Source: Pseudomonas sp. BCA17 (lineage in GTDB: Bacteria > Pseudomonadota > Gammaproteobacteria > Pseudomonadales > Pseudomonadaceae). From it: 64,000 nt of DNA. This document shows positions 26,480-34,953 of the stretch, piece after piece. The stretch spans positions 186,001 to 250,000 of the forward strand of contig NZ_SGWI01000001.1 of assembly GCF_004519405.1 (NCBI RefSeq). Reading direction: 5' to 3'. Under the pieces are notes generated by a model. It was not told where the DNA came from, did no database searches, and was given only the letters and a program-made list of their open reading frames with translations. The first letter of the stretch is position 1. The number at the start of each line of letters is the position of its first letter. A program made the position numbers and the translations under genes.

Positions 26480-27979
26480 ATGAGCAATCCTGTTTCCCTC
26501 GGCATAGACCTCGGCACCTCGGAACTCAAGGCGATCCTGATGGACGCCGATGGCGTCGTGCTGGCCCACGCCGGCGCGCGCTTGAGCGTGTCGCGGCGTC
26601 ACAGCGGCTGGTCCGAACAGGCGCCGCAAGCGTGGTGGCAGGCCTGCGTGCAGGCGCTTGAGCAGTTGCGTGCCCATGAAGCCTATGCCCGCGTGGCCTG
26701 TATCGGCCTGTCGGGGCAGATGCACGGCGCGGTCTTGCTCGGGCAGGACGACCGCGTGTTGTACCCGGCGATCCTGTGGGATGACTCACGGGCCGTGGCC
26801 GAGGCCGAACAACTGGGCAGCGATTTTGCCGAAGTGACCGGCAGCCTGCCCATGGCCGGGCTGACCGCCCCCAAGCTGCTGTGGCTGCAACGCCATGCGC
26901 CTGAGGTATTCGCGGCGATTGATTGTGTGCTGTCACCCAAGGATTACCTGCGATTGCGCTTGAGTGGCGAGCGTATCAGTGACATGTCCGATGCGGCCGG
27001 CACGCTATGGCTGGACGTGGCGCAGCGTGAATGGTTTACCCCGATGGTGCGAGCCACGGGCCTGACGCCGCAACAGTTGCCCAGACTGGTCGAAGGCGGT
27101 GCCGCGAGTGCCTGGTTGTCGGCGGCGACGGCGAGCGAGCTGGGGCTGCCACCTGACGTGGTGATCGCCGGCGGCGGCGGTGACAACCCGGTAGCCGCCG
27201 TGGGCATTGGTGCAATCCACGCCGGCGACGGTTTCATCACCCTGGGCACCAGCGCGGCCATTGTCGCAATCACGGATCACGCAGCCGGCAACCCGGCTAG
27301 TGCGGTGCACAGTTTTTGCCATGCCTTGCCCAATCGCTGGTACACCATGGGCGCCATGCTGGCCGGGGCGAGTTGCCTGCGCTGGGTCACGCGGTTGACG
27401 GGCCTGCCGGATGAGCAAGCCTTACTGGACCAGGTCCAGGCGCAATGGCCGATCCAGCAGCCCGTGCCCGTGGATATGCCGCTGTTTCTGCCGTACCTGG
27501 CGGGTGAGCGCACACCCCACAACGACCCGCTGCTGCGCGGCGGCTTTATGGGCCTGGGTCACGACTGCACACCCGCCATGCTCGGTTACGCGGTGATGGA
27601 AGGTGTGGGCTTCGGCTTGCTGGATGCACTGCACGCGGTGCAATCGGCCGGCGCCCAGGTCGAGCGCTTTGCCTTGGTCGGTGGCGGGGCACGCAGCGAG
27701 TATTGGGCACAGCTGCTGGCCAATATTGTGCAGCGGGAAGTCTTCACGCTGCAGGGTAGCGAATTGAGCGCGTGTATTGGGGCGGCGAAGCTGGGGTTCC
27801 TGGCGATAGGGCAGGGCGACAAGCTGTTGGAGACCGGCATGCCGGTCAAGGCGCGGTACTGGCCTGACCTGACGCGACAGCCGCTGTTGAGCCTGCGTTA
27901 TCGCAAGTTCCAAGGGTTGCTGGCGGCCGCCAAGGGGCTGCATAGCGTCAATCAGCCAAAGGCGGCAAACGTCGTTTGA
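26480..27979 (+). CDS. xylB: FGGY-family pentulokinase, xylulokinase-like (499 aa)
   Basis: Phosphorylates a ketopentose (probably D-xylulose) after uptake. The FGGY kinase fold is shown by SLGIDLGTSELKAILMD at the N-terminus, GLSGQMHGAVLL and AILWDDSRA (xylulokinase blocks), LPYLAGERTPHNDPLLRGG, and the ATP-binding VGGGARSEYWAQLLANI near residue 400. Size is typical. It lies 7 bases after the LacI stop and closes the operon. No isomerase or dehydrogenase is encoded here to make the ketose, so the sugar is probably already a ketose or is converted by genes elsewhere. The 3' end overlaps the opposing Lrp gene by 32 bases. Confidence 0.88.
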   Translation: MSNPVSLGIDLGTSELKAILMDADGVVLAHAGARLSVSRRHSGWSEQAPQAWWQACVQALEQLRAHEAYARVACIGLSGQMHGAVLLGQDDRVLYPAILWDDSRAVAEAEQLGSDFAEVTGSLPMAGLTAPKLLWLQRHAPEVFAAIDCVLSPKDYLRLRLSGERISDMSDAAGTLWLDVAQREWFTPMVRATGLTPQQLPRLVEGGAASAWLSAATASELGLPPDVVIAGGGGDNPVAAVGIGAIHAGDGFITLGTSAAIVAITDHAAGNPASAVHSFCHALPNRWYTMGAMLAGASCLRWVTRLTGLPDEQALLDQVQAQWPIQQPVPVDMPLFLPYLAGERTPHNDPLLRGGFMGLGHDCTPAMLGYAVMEGVGFGLLDALHAVQSAGAQVERFALVGGGARSEYWAQLLANIVQREVFTLQGSELSACIGAAKLGFLAIGQGDKLLETGMPVKARYWPDLTRQPLLSLRYRKFQGLLAAAKGLHSVNQPKAANVV

Positions 27980-28388
27980 CCGGCGTTTTCTTGACGATGG
28001 CCGTGTTGGTTTCGGCATAGGCGTTGAGCCGGTCGAGCAGGGTGTCCAGTTGTTCCATGGTGCGTACGTGCAAACGGGCGATAAAGCAGTCATCACCGGT
28101 GACCTTGTCGCACTCGGTGAACTCGGGAATGGCCTGGATCTGCCGCTCCACTTCCTGCAATTTGCCGGGCAACGGGCGGATACGCACGATGGCTTGCAGC
28201 AGGTAGCCGAAGTGCCTGGGGTCGATGTCGACGGTGTAGTGCGTCAGTACGCCGCGTTCTTCAAGGCGGCGCAGGCGTTCGCCGACGCTGGGCGATGACA
28301 GGCCGGTGATGCCCGCCAGGGCCTTGAGGGACAGACGCGAGTCGTCCATCAAGGCGGCGATCAGTTGCTGGTCGATGGTGTCAATCAT
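27948..28388 (-). CDS. Lrp/AsnC-family regulator (146 aa)
   Basis: Amino-acid-responsive DNA-binding protein. The N-terminal AsnC-type helix-turn-helix (DTIDQQLIAALMDDSRLSLKAL, GLSSPSVGERLRRLEERGV) precedes the RAM ligand domain (RIRPLPGKLQEVERQIQAIP, VTGDDCFIARLHVRTMEQLD). It is divergent from an EamA-family exporter, a frequent arrangement in which the regulator controls amino-acid export. The C-terminal codons overlap the kinase gene tail-to-tail. Confidence 0.9.
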   Translation of the reverse strand: MIDTIDQQLIAALMDDSRLSLKALAGITGLSSPSVGERLRRLEERGVLTHYTVDIDPRHFGYLLQAIVRIRPLPGKLQEVERQIQAIPEFTECDKVTGDDCFIARLHVRTMEQLDTLLDRLNAYAETNTAIVKKTPVKRRLPPLAD

Positions 28389-28497
28389 GAGGTTGGCCTA
28401 ATAAGTAAAGGTGAATGGGGTATTTCGCCTTTTTTAGTCGCTGGAGCCGCCATCAAGCAGATTGCCATAATTGAGCCTCACTTGAGGAGCCTCAATC

Positions 28498-29406
28498 ATG
28501 GATACATCCCTGCGTCGCGGGCCATGGGAAATGGTCGCCGCCATGCTGATTTCCGGCACCATCGGCTGGTTTGTGCTGGTGTCCGGCGTATCGGTCATCG
28601 AAGTGGTGTTCTGGCGTTGCGTGATAGGTGGGCTGACGCTGTTGCTGGTGTGCGCATTACTCGGCTATTTGCGCATGGACTTGCTCACCTGGGCCAAACT
28701 CGGGCTGGCAATGCTCAGCGGCGTGGCCATCGTCGGCAACTGGCTGCTGCTGTTCGAATCCTATTCCCGCGCCTCCATCGCCATCAGTACGGCGGTGTAC
28801 AACGTACAACCGTTCATTCTGGTGATGTTGGCGACGGTGTTTCTCGGGGAAAGGATCACCGTGCAGAAACTGGCATGGTTGAGTGTGGCGTTCCTCGGCA
28901 TGCTGGCGATTGTCAGCGCCCATGGCGAGCAACAGAGCGGCGGCGGTGATTACTTGACGGGCATTGCCCTGGCCTTGGGCGCGGCGTTTTTATACGCGGT
29001 TGCAGCGCTGATCATCAAACGGCTGAAGGAAGTGCCGCCACATTTGATGGCATTGATCCAGGTCATCACCGGCGCAGTGTTACTGGCCCCGCTGGTGCCC
29101 TGGAACAGCCTGCCGACAACGGGTAATGCGTGGGCGGCATTGGCGACCCTCGGTGCGGTGCATACCGGTTTGATGTATGTGTTGCTTTACGGCGCGATCC
29201 AGAAACTGCCAACGGCGATGACCGGCGCGCTCTCGTTCATTTACCCGATTGCGGCGATTTTCGTCGACTGGATTGCGTTCGGGCATCGCCTGGGCTGGCT
29301 GCAATGGTTGGGGGTGGCGGCGATTCTGATGGCTGCGGCGGGGTTGCAGCGGGGCTGGTGGTGGCACCGGAAAACCCATGCTCGAATGAAAAGGTGTGAT
29401 GTGTAG
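28498..29406 (+). CDS. EamA-family (DMT) membrane transporter (302 aa)
   Basis: Ten-helix drug/metabolite transporter with two EamA repeats: first half residues ~10-140 (VFWRCVIGGLTLLLVC, FLGERITVQKLAWLSVAFLGML) and second half ~150-285 (ALGAAFLYAVAALIIKRL, ALSFIYPIAAIFVDWIAFGH). Likely exports a metabolite or amino acid. GAGG precedes the ATG (CTTGAGGAGCCTCAATC). Divergent from the Lrp regulator, which probably controls it. Substrate unknown. Confidence 0.88.
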   Translation: MDTSLRRGPWEMVAAMLISGTIGWFVLVSGVSVIEVVFWRCVIGGLTLLLVCALLGYLRMDLLTWAKLGLAMLSGVAIVGNWLLLFESYSRASIAISTAVYNVQPFILVMLATVFLGERITVQKLAWLSVAFLGMLAIVSAHGEQQSGGGDYLTGIALALGAAFLYAVAALIIKRLKEVPPHLMALIQVITGAVLLAPLVPWNSLPTTGNAWAALATLGAVHTGLMYVLLYGAIQKLPTAMTGALSFIYPIAAIFVDWIAFGHRLGWLQWLGVAAILMAAAGLQRGWWWHRKTHARMKRCDV

Positions 29407-29470
29407 GCCTATCTCTCACGAAGAGATGGAACAGATTCCTACGCAAGCACCACACAGGGTGGCGGATACC

Positions 29471-29494
29471 AGGCTGCGGGTTCTAACGCAGCCT
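29471..29494. other. Stem-loop upstream of second toxin-like gene
   Basis: AGGCTGCG (29471-29478) and CGCAGCCT (29487-29494) form an 8-base-pair stem with an 8-base loop, between the EamA gene and the toxin-like gene. The following sequence is not T-rich, so its role (weak terminator or 5' leader structure) is uncertain. Confidence 0.4.
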
Positions 29495-29524
29495 CGAGAA
29501 AATTCCTCACCATGATGATCAACG

Positions 29525-31831
29525 ATGAAAACCACCCTGTTAACTTTTCCAACCCCTGACTACCTGGCCGGGCATGTTCAAGCGGTAGCAGGCCCCAGCA
29601 ACACCCGTCACGTGCGCGCGGCCGACTCTGCTCCAGCGGTAAAGCCTGAGTTGGCTCAGGCTCCGCCGACGCTGGGCAAAAATTCCATCCGCTGGGTGAA
29701 TTTCCAGCACGGCGTCAATCTGGCCGAAGCCATCGAGCCGGGCTCGTCGAAGCGGATGACCCAGGAAGAACTGATCGCGTTGCCGGGGAAAATGAGTGCC
29801 ACGGCCGTGACGCACGAGCAGGCGCTTTTCCTCGCCGCTGCCCGTGTGGGGCCAGCGTTGGAGTGGGCCGTGGCGAATGGAATCCTCGAGGAGAAAACCG
29901 AATATTCTCAGGCGGACATTCAAAAAGCCGTTGCCGCACTGGATAAACAGCTGGAGGTCATGGCGGGCGCCGTGAGCAGCCTGTCGACACCCATGCCGAT
30001 GAGGAAGGACTATTTCATCGGCACGCAGCAGGTGTCCCCCATCAAAGGCCATGCCGACCCGGCTAACCCAACCTACCCGGTGGCGCGGTACGACGACAAA
30101 CAGTTCGGTGAAGACTTCAAATCCGATCTGGCGACCAAGAAAGCCGCTTACGCCACGATCATCCAACACGTGCTCTCGACCCTGGCCGTGCCGGACCAGA
30201 TTGCCATCGCCCAGGGTGAAGTCGGCGTGTATGCACTGAAGTCACCGGGCAAGGACGGCGAGTTCGAGCGCCGTACGTTCTTGCTTAAAGCCGTCCATAA
30301 GGGCAAGACCACCGTGTATGAGGTCTACCCTGAACAGGGGACGGTGGTTAAACGGGATGACTGTATCGGTGTATTCCAGGGCAACAGTGTCATCGGCAAA
30401 AAACGCCTGCCCGACGGTAATTACTCCGAGACGTTCACTGCCTGGGAAAAGCCAAATATTCAAGGCACTCAGTTCCAGGCCAAAGTGGACAAGGGGCCTG
30501 GTGCGCAGCCGGACAACACGCCTTTTTCCGCGCAGCTTTACACGCTGGAGCCCCTGGGGGTATTTCCCCCGCCTGTTCAAAGCGCGACACACCCCTCCAG
30601 CCCGCAGGCACTCTTTCAGGAGCGCAACCGGCAGATATCAACGGTGGTCGGTGAGAAGTTGTTTTATAGGAGCGATCTGGACTTGCTGCACTGGGCACAA
30701 GAGGACCCGGAACGCGTGACTGAGGCCGAGAAAAAGGACAGGGCAAACTATCAGGTATTCAAGGAACAAAGGGAAAACCGTCGCGAAGTGCTTAAAGGCT
30801 TTGTGCCTTTCTGGCACGGGGTCGAAGCCATTGTTGCGGGGCGCCCGATAGAAGGGCTCGCGCAAATATGGATCGATATTCTTCTAATGGTGCTGCCGGT
30901 CGAAAAAGCTGCTGCCGGTCTGGTAGAGGGTGGCATCCGCCTGCTTAAACCGGTCATTCCGAAATTCCTGAAACCTTCGGGCACCTTTGCCGGTTACACC
31001 TTCAACCCTGGCGCGGCAGGCGTCGCATGGGAAGGCGGTGTGCAGGGGGTGAAGTGGGCACCCAATAGCTCGAAGTCTGTAGCCACGGGCATCAACCAGT
31101 TCAAGTTCAACGCCACGCCTTTGTCCAGGGCCGGTTCGGGCATGCGCGAGATTGAGTACAACGGTGCCCGGTACTTTGCTGGTGCCAAGCCTGACGCCGG
31201 CGACAACGTGCACTATGTGCTGCGGGTACCCGACCCGAAAGACCCGACGCGGCTTGTGAGCAGCGGCATCATCGCCAGGCCGGACGAAACAGGCGTCTGG
31301 GCCAGGCGCGGGGTTAAAGGCGGTGAGCGCTCGGGCGCAAAGAAAGGGGAGGCATCGGAGGCAGGCTCGAAAGGTCGGCTCAAGGCGCCCGGCAACGCTG
31401 CAGTGAATCAGCGGTTGGTGAACCATCCACATTGGCAATCGGTGGTGGATTCGGGCACGTACAACGGGCAGCCCGTTTATATTCACTACACCAGCAAGGA
31501 AGGCGCAGAAGCGATCACCCGGCAGTTGAGCATCAACGATGCCTCGCGTGAAACCACGCGCGCGGGGGCAAAAGGCGGAGTGTACGTTAACCCTCCGGGC
31601 CAGCAATTCAATGGGGAGAATGTCGAAACCCTGTTGTTCCTGGGTAACAAACGCTATGAAGGGCGAGGTGACTACATGGTGATCTTCAGCACTGACCAGG
31701 TGCCGACGAATCTAGGCCCTGTCACCGCAGGCAGCCCGTTCGTTGAGTTGAAGTTTCAAAAAGGAATAAAACTGACAACGTCGAACTTTGTCTACGCAGG
31801 GCCCAACACGTTTGCAAACTACTTTGGTTGA
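29525..31831 (+). CDS. Toxin-like protein with C-terminal HYD1/ADP-ribosyltransferase-like domain (768 aa)
   Basis: Predicted modular toxin. Residues ~1-410 are a soluble N-terminal region. At ~421-470 a module VLKGFVPFWHGVEAIVAGRP followed by hydrophobic IWIDILLMVLP parallels one in the 1662-residue protein at 15299 (IVTGLIPFKSGIENIINGNL). The C-terminal ~140 residues (from ~627) contain YIHYTSKEGAEAITRQLSI with His654-Tyr-Thr, then GGVYVNPPGQ and YMVIFSTDQVP. This resembles the HYD1 toxin class of ADP-ribosyltransferase-fold domains found at the tips of polymorphic toxins. No signal peptide and no clear ribosome site are seen. No immunity-like gene follows: downstream is a 17-base-pair hairpin and convergent rlhA. 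Confidence 0.7.
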   Translation: MKTTLLTFPTPDYLAGHVQAVAGPSNTRHVRAADSAPAVKPELAQAPPTLGKNSIRWVNFQHGVNLAEAIEPGSSKRMTQEELIALPGKMSATAVTHEQALFLAAARVGPALEWAVANGILEEKTEYSQADIQKAVAALDKQLEVMAGAVSSLSTPMPMRKDYFIGTQQVSPIKGHADPANPTYPVARYDDKQFGEDFKSDLATKKAAYATIIQHVLSTLAVPDQIAIAQGEVGVYALKSPGKDGEFERRTFLLKAVHKGKTTVYEVYPEQGTVVKRDDCIGVFQGNSVIGKKRLPDGNYSETFTAWEKPNIQGTQFQAKVDKGPGAQPDNTPFSAQLYTLEPLGVFPPPVQSATHPSSPQALFQERNRQISTVVGEKLFYRSDLDLLHWAQEDPERVTEAEKKDRANYQVFKEQRENRREVLKGFVPFWHGVEAIVAGRPIEGLAQIWIDILLMVLPVEKAAAGLVEGGIRLLKPVIPKFLKPSGTFAGYTFNPGAAGVAWEGGVQGVKWAPNSSKSVATGINQFKFNATPLSRAGSGMREIEYNGARYFAGAKPDAGDNVHYVLRVPDPKDPTRLVSSGIIARPDETGVWARRGVKGGERSGAKKGEASEAGSKGRLKAPGNAAVNQRLVNHPHWQSVVDSGTYNGQPVYIHYTSKEGAEAITRQLSINDASRETTRAGAKGGVYVNPPGQQFNGENVETLLFLGNKRYEGRGDYMVIFSTDQVPTNLGPVTAGSPFVELKFQKGIKLTTSNFVYAGPNTFANYFG

Positions 31832-31839
31832 AAGCCTCT

Positions 31840-31879
31840 GAACCCCCAGGCGTCGGTTTCTTCCGACGCCTGGGGGTTC
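31840..31879. terminator. Bidirectional hairpin between toxin-like gene and rlhA
   Basis: A perfect inverted repeat with 17-base arms (GAACCCCCAGGCGTCGG and its complement) and a TTTCTT loop, placed between two convergent stops. No long T run on either side, but the strength and position support a shared terminator. Confidence 0.75.
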
Positions 31880-31895
31880 ATCTCGCCGGTTTGAC

Positions 31896-33884
31896 TCAGT
31901 GCGGTGCGCGCGGAATGGTCTTGAGCAAGTCATCCGGGCTGATGTGACCGACCACACTGCCAGGCTGCGGCAGGCCGAGGATATGCCCCTTGATCTTGCC
32001 CACCACGTGCATCTCGCACGGCTTGCAATCGAACTTCAGCGTCAGCACTTCATCGCCATGGATCAATTGCATCGGCGCTACCTTGGTCTTCACGCCCGTC
32101 ACACCTTTGGCCTGTTTAGGGCACAGGTTGAACGAGAAGCGCAGGCAGTGCTTGGTGATCATCACCGGCACTTCGCCCATTTCTTCGTGGGCTTCGAAAG
32201 CCGCGTCGATCAGCTTTACGCCGTGACGGTGATAGAAATCACGGGCTTTCTGGTTGTAGACGTTGGCCAGGAACGACAGGTGCGCTTCCGGGTACACCGG
32301 CGGCGGCGAGGTTTCAGCCTTGCGCCCGCCGCGTGGGTGAGCGGCAACGCGAGCGGCGGTCAGCGCTTCGATCACTTCGCGGCGCAATGCCTTGAGCTGC
32401 GAGTTGGGGATGAAGAACGCTTGCGGCGCATCCAGCTGGATGTCGGTGGCGTGGTACTCGGTGGTGCCCAGTTGGCCGAGCAGGTCACGCAAGGTCTCCA
32501 GTGCCTGTTCCGGCTTGTTGGCCACGCCGAACGGGCCGGGCAGGGTGACGCTGGCGCTGAGGCCTTCTTCGCTGGTGGCGGTGACTTGCAGTTGGTCCTC
32601 ACGCAGGCGTGCCACCCACGACAGGCCGATACGGCGCTCGGCCGAGGTCTTGAGCAGTGCCTGTTGCCAGTTATGGTCCAGGTTACGGTTCAGCGGGTGG
32701 TTGGGGCGCAGTTGATGCAGACCGGCCGGCATTTCATTCGGTTCGACGCGGTAGCGGTAGCGCTTGGCACCGTCCTCTTCGAACTCGCCTTTAGGCTCGG
32801 CAATGTTGGCGCGAAAACCGACCACTTCGCGTTTGACCAGCACATTGAGGCCGTCACCGTTGGACAGCGGCTCATGGGTCACGACCTGCAGGTCGCGCTT
32901 GCCGGCTTTTTCCACCACGCCGACCGGCAGGCCGGTGAAGGTTGGGGTGTCGAAGGCACCGATGTCGATCTTGCGATCGCTGACGAAGTAATCGGTGCTG
33001 CCACGGTGGAAGGTTTTTTCCGGGTCGGGCAGGAAGAAATGCGCGGTCCGGCCACTGGACGCGCGCGCCAGGTCCGGGCGGTCTTCAAGAATGTCGTCGA
33101 GGCGCTGGCGGTAGTAGGCAGTGATGTTTTTCACATACCCCATGTCTTTGTAGCGGCCTTCGATCTTGAACGAACGTACCCCGGCCTCCACCAGGGCACG
33201 CAGGTTGGCGCTCTGGTTGTTGTCTTTCATCGACAGCAGGTGCTTTTCAAAGGCCACGACCCGGCCCTGATCGTCCTTCAACGTGTAGGGCAGGCGGCAC
33301 GCCTGGGAGCAGTCGCCACGGTTGGCGCTGCGGCCATTCTGCGCGTGGGAGATGTTGCACTGCCCGGAGAATGCCACGCACAGGGCGCCGTGGATGAAGA
33401 ACTCGATGGCGGCATCGGTTTCGTCGGCGATTGCACGGATCTCTTGCAGGTTCAGCTCACGGGCCAATACCAACTGGGAGAAACCGGCCTGGTCGAGAAA
33501 CTTGGCGCGGGCCAGGGTGCGGATGTCGGTCTGGGTGCTGGCGTGCAGCTCGATGGGCGGAATATCCAGCTCCATCACCCCCAGGTCCTGCACGATCAGG
33601 GCATCGACGCCAGCGTCGTACAACTGATGGATCAGTTTGCGCGCAGGTTCCAGCTCGTTGTCATGCAGGATGGTGTTGATCGTGGTGAACACGCGGGCGT
33701 GGTAACGCCGGGCGAATTCCACCAGTTGAGCGATATCGCTCACTTCGTTGCAGGCGTTATGGCGCGCGCCGAAGCTTGGGCCGCCGATGTAGATGGCATC
33801 GGCGCCATGCAGGATAGCCTCGCGCGCGATGGCGACATCGCGGGCAGGGCTGAGCAATTCCAGGTGATGCTTGGGCAAGGACAT
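31896..33884 (-). CDS. rlhA: U32-family 23S rRNA C2501 hydroxylase, RlhA-like (662 aa)
   Basis: Member of the U32 'peptidase' family; the close E. coli relative RlhA makes 5-hydroxycytidine at position 2501 of 23S rRNA. The U32 signature is present (IEFFIHGALCVAFSGQCNIS), with the preceding LLSPARDVAIAREAILHGAD block and a C-terminal cysteine set (KHCLRFSFNLCPKQ, FDCKPCEMHVVGKIKG) expected for iron-sulfur binding. Length is close to the E. coli protein. ATG at 33884 (MSLPKHHLEL) is preferred over the upstream start at 33950, which adds non-conserved sequence. Confidence 0.88.
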   Translation of the reverse strand: MSLPKHHLELLSPARDVAIAREAILHGADAIYIGGPSFGARHNACNEVSDIAQLVEFARRYHARVFTTINTILHDNELEPARKLIHQLYDAGVDALIVQDLGVMELDIPPIELHASTQTDIRTLARAKFLDQAGFSQLVLARELNLQEIRAIADETDAAIEFFIHGALCVAFSGQCNISHAQNGRSANRGDCSQACRLPYTLKDDQGRVVAFEKHLLSMKDNNQSANLRALVEAGVRSFKIEGRYKDMGYVKNITAYYRQRLDDILEDRPDLARASSGRTAHFFLPDPEKTFHRGSTDYFVSDRKIDIGAFDTPTFTGLPVGVVEKAGKRDLQVVTHEPLSNGDGLNVLVKREVVGFRANIAEPKGEFEEDGAKRYRYRVEPNEMPAGLHQLRPNHPLNRNLDHNWQQALLKTSAERRIGLSWVARLREDQLQVTATSEEGLSASVTLPGPFGVANKPEQALETLRDLLGQLGTTEYHATDIQLDAPQAFFIPNSQLKALRREVIEALTAARVAAHPRGGRKAETSPPPVYPEAHLSFLANVYNQKARDFYHRHGVKLIDAAFEAHEEMGEVPVMITKHCLRFSFNLCPKQAKGVTGVKTKVAPMQLIHGDEVLTLKFDCKPCEMHVVGKIKGHILGLPQPGSVVGHISPDDLLKTIPRAPH

Positions 33885-33980
33885 AGTTTTTTTAGTCAGG
33901 CTTGTCACGGTTGAGGCGCGCATTGTAGCCGTGAAACGCCGGGCGGGCACCTACCATAGGGCTGGTGTGTAAACCACAAT

Positions 33981-34013
33981 CCCTGTGGGAGGGGTTTGCT
34001 CCCTCCCACAGGG
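33981..34013. repeat. Single REP palindrome
   Basis: CCCTGTGGGAGGG and CCCTCCCACAGGG, 13-base perfect arms around GTTTGCT. This is the common Pseudomonas 'TGTGGGAGGG' REP class, different from the REPINs at 2087 and 8957. Confidence 0.85.
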
Positions 34014-34269
34014 GGTTACGCGGCGTGCAGCACTCCAGCGCTCTGTCGGCCAGGGTTTTGGCGCTGTCGATCAGGTGTTCAGTGGCGCCGGCCATCTGAA
34101 ACTGATCACTGCTCAGTGCCTGGCGAGTGGCGGCTGCAGCGACGGAGCGAAGGCTAGCCAGTGAAGTGAGCAGGCGCAAGGCGGTGGGATTGTCTAGGAA
34201 ACGTCCTGCAAATTAAAGGGATATGACTTGCTGGCCTTTAACAATGCATGTCACCCACGCGGCACAGCT

Positions 34270-34357
34270 CGAGTGAGGGGGCTTGCTCCCGATAGCGGCT
34301 GGTCAGTCAGCTCATTTGCGACTGATGCACCGTCATCGGGAGCAAGCGCCCCCCATT
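34270..34357. repeat. REPIN, divergent class
   Basis: GGGGCTTGCTCCCGAT near 34278-34293 is mirrored by ATCGGGAGCAAGC at about 34335-34347, with one imperfect position in the arm and a short intervening stretch holding a smaller CAGTCAG/CGACTG-type pairing. Placed just before the 3' end of the RidA-type gene. Confidence 0.8.
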
Positions 34358-34387
34358 GGGATCCCGCGTACTTTATCGGGGGGCTGC

Positions 34388-34768
34388 TCAGGCCTTGGCG
34401 GCCATCGCGGTGACTTCGACGCGCATGCCTTCTACGGCCAGGGAGGCAACGCCAACGGCCGCACGCACCGGCCATGGCTTGGCGAAAAAGCGTTTGTAGA
34501 CCTCGTTGAACGCGGCGCGGTCGGCCATATCCGTCAGGTAAATGGTCAGGTGCATCACCCGGTCCATGGAACTGCCGGCCTTCTCCAGGGCGACTTTCAG
34601 CGCTTGCAGGGTGCACTCGCTTTGCAGGGTGATATCGCCCAGTTCCAGGCTGCCGTCGGCGCGGGTCGGAACCTGGGTGGAAACCAGGATGCCGTTGAAG
34701 CCGACGACGTCGGAGGAGATCGAATCGGCATCCGGATCGGGGGTAAAGTTCAGGTCGTGGTTGGCCAT
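34388..34768 (-). CDS. RidA/YjgF-family imine deaminase (126 aa)
   Basis: Small trimeric enzyme family that hydrolyses reactive enamine/imine intermediates released by PLP enzymes. Recognised by SDVVGFNGILVSTQVPTRADGS, QALKVALEKAGSSMDRVMHL, FFAKPWPVRAAVGVASL (the Arg that binds the carboxylate) and the closing VEGMRVEVTAMA. Standalone, flanked by a REPIN. Several RidA paralogues usually exist in a Pseudomonas genome, so the physiological substrate here is uncertain. Confidence 0.9.
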   Translation of the reverse strand: MANHDLNFTPDPDADSISSDVVGFNGILVSTQVPTRADGSLELGDITLQSECTLQALKVALEKAGSSMDRVMHLTIYLTDMADRAAFNEVYKRFFAKPWPVRAAVGVASLAVEGMRVEVTAMAAKA

Positions 34769-34953
34769 GATGTGCTCGGGTCGAGGAAGGGGGGCGCCAG
34801 TCTAAACACTGGCGCTGCACAGGTCACTTCCATGGGATTAATGAGCAAATACTTGGCGTCAATTAATAATTATTTTCTGCGCCTCAAGTCGCTATTTTTT
34901 TGCCGATACTACACTCAAGCACCAGTGAAACAGCGCTCGAGTGAGGGTACGTC

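Larger units (their letters stand above)
33885..34387. other. REP-rich spacer without intact gene
   Basis: A 503-base stretch between rlhA and the RidA-type gene. It contains a single REP (33981-34013) and a REPIN (34270-34357). On the minus strand an open frame at about 34010-34206 reads FLDNPTALRLLTSLASLRSV and SAKTLADRALECC, then runs into the REP. It lacks an ATG and ribosome site and may be the remnant of a small gene. Confidence 0.5.

Noticed and set aside
31899..33914. 671-codon open frame opposite rlhA
   Set aside because: Complement of a strongly conserved U32-family gene; its translation is His/Gln/Val-rich with no domain, typical of antisense frames in GC-rich DNA.
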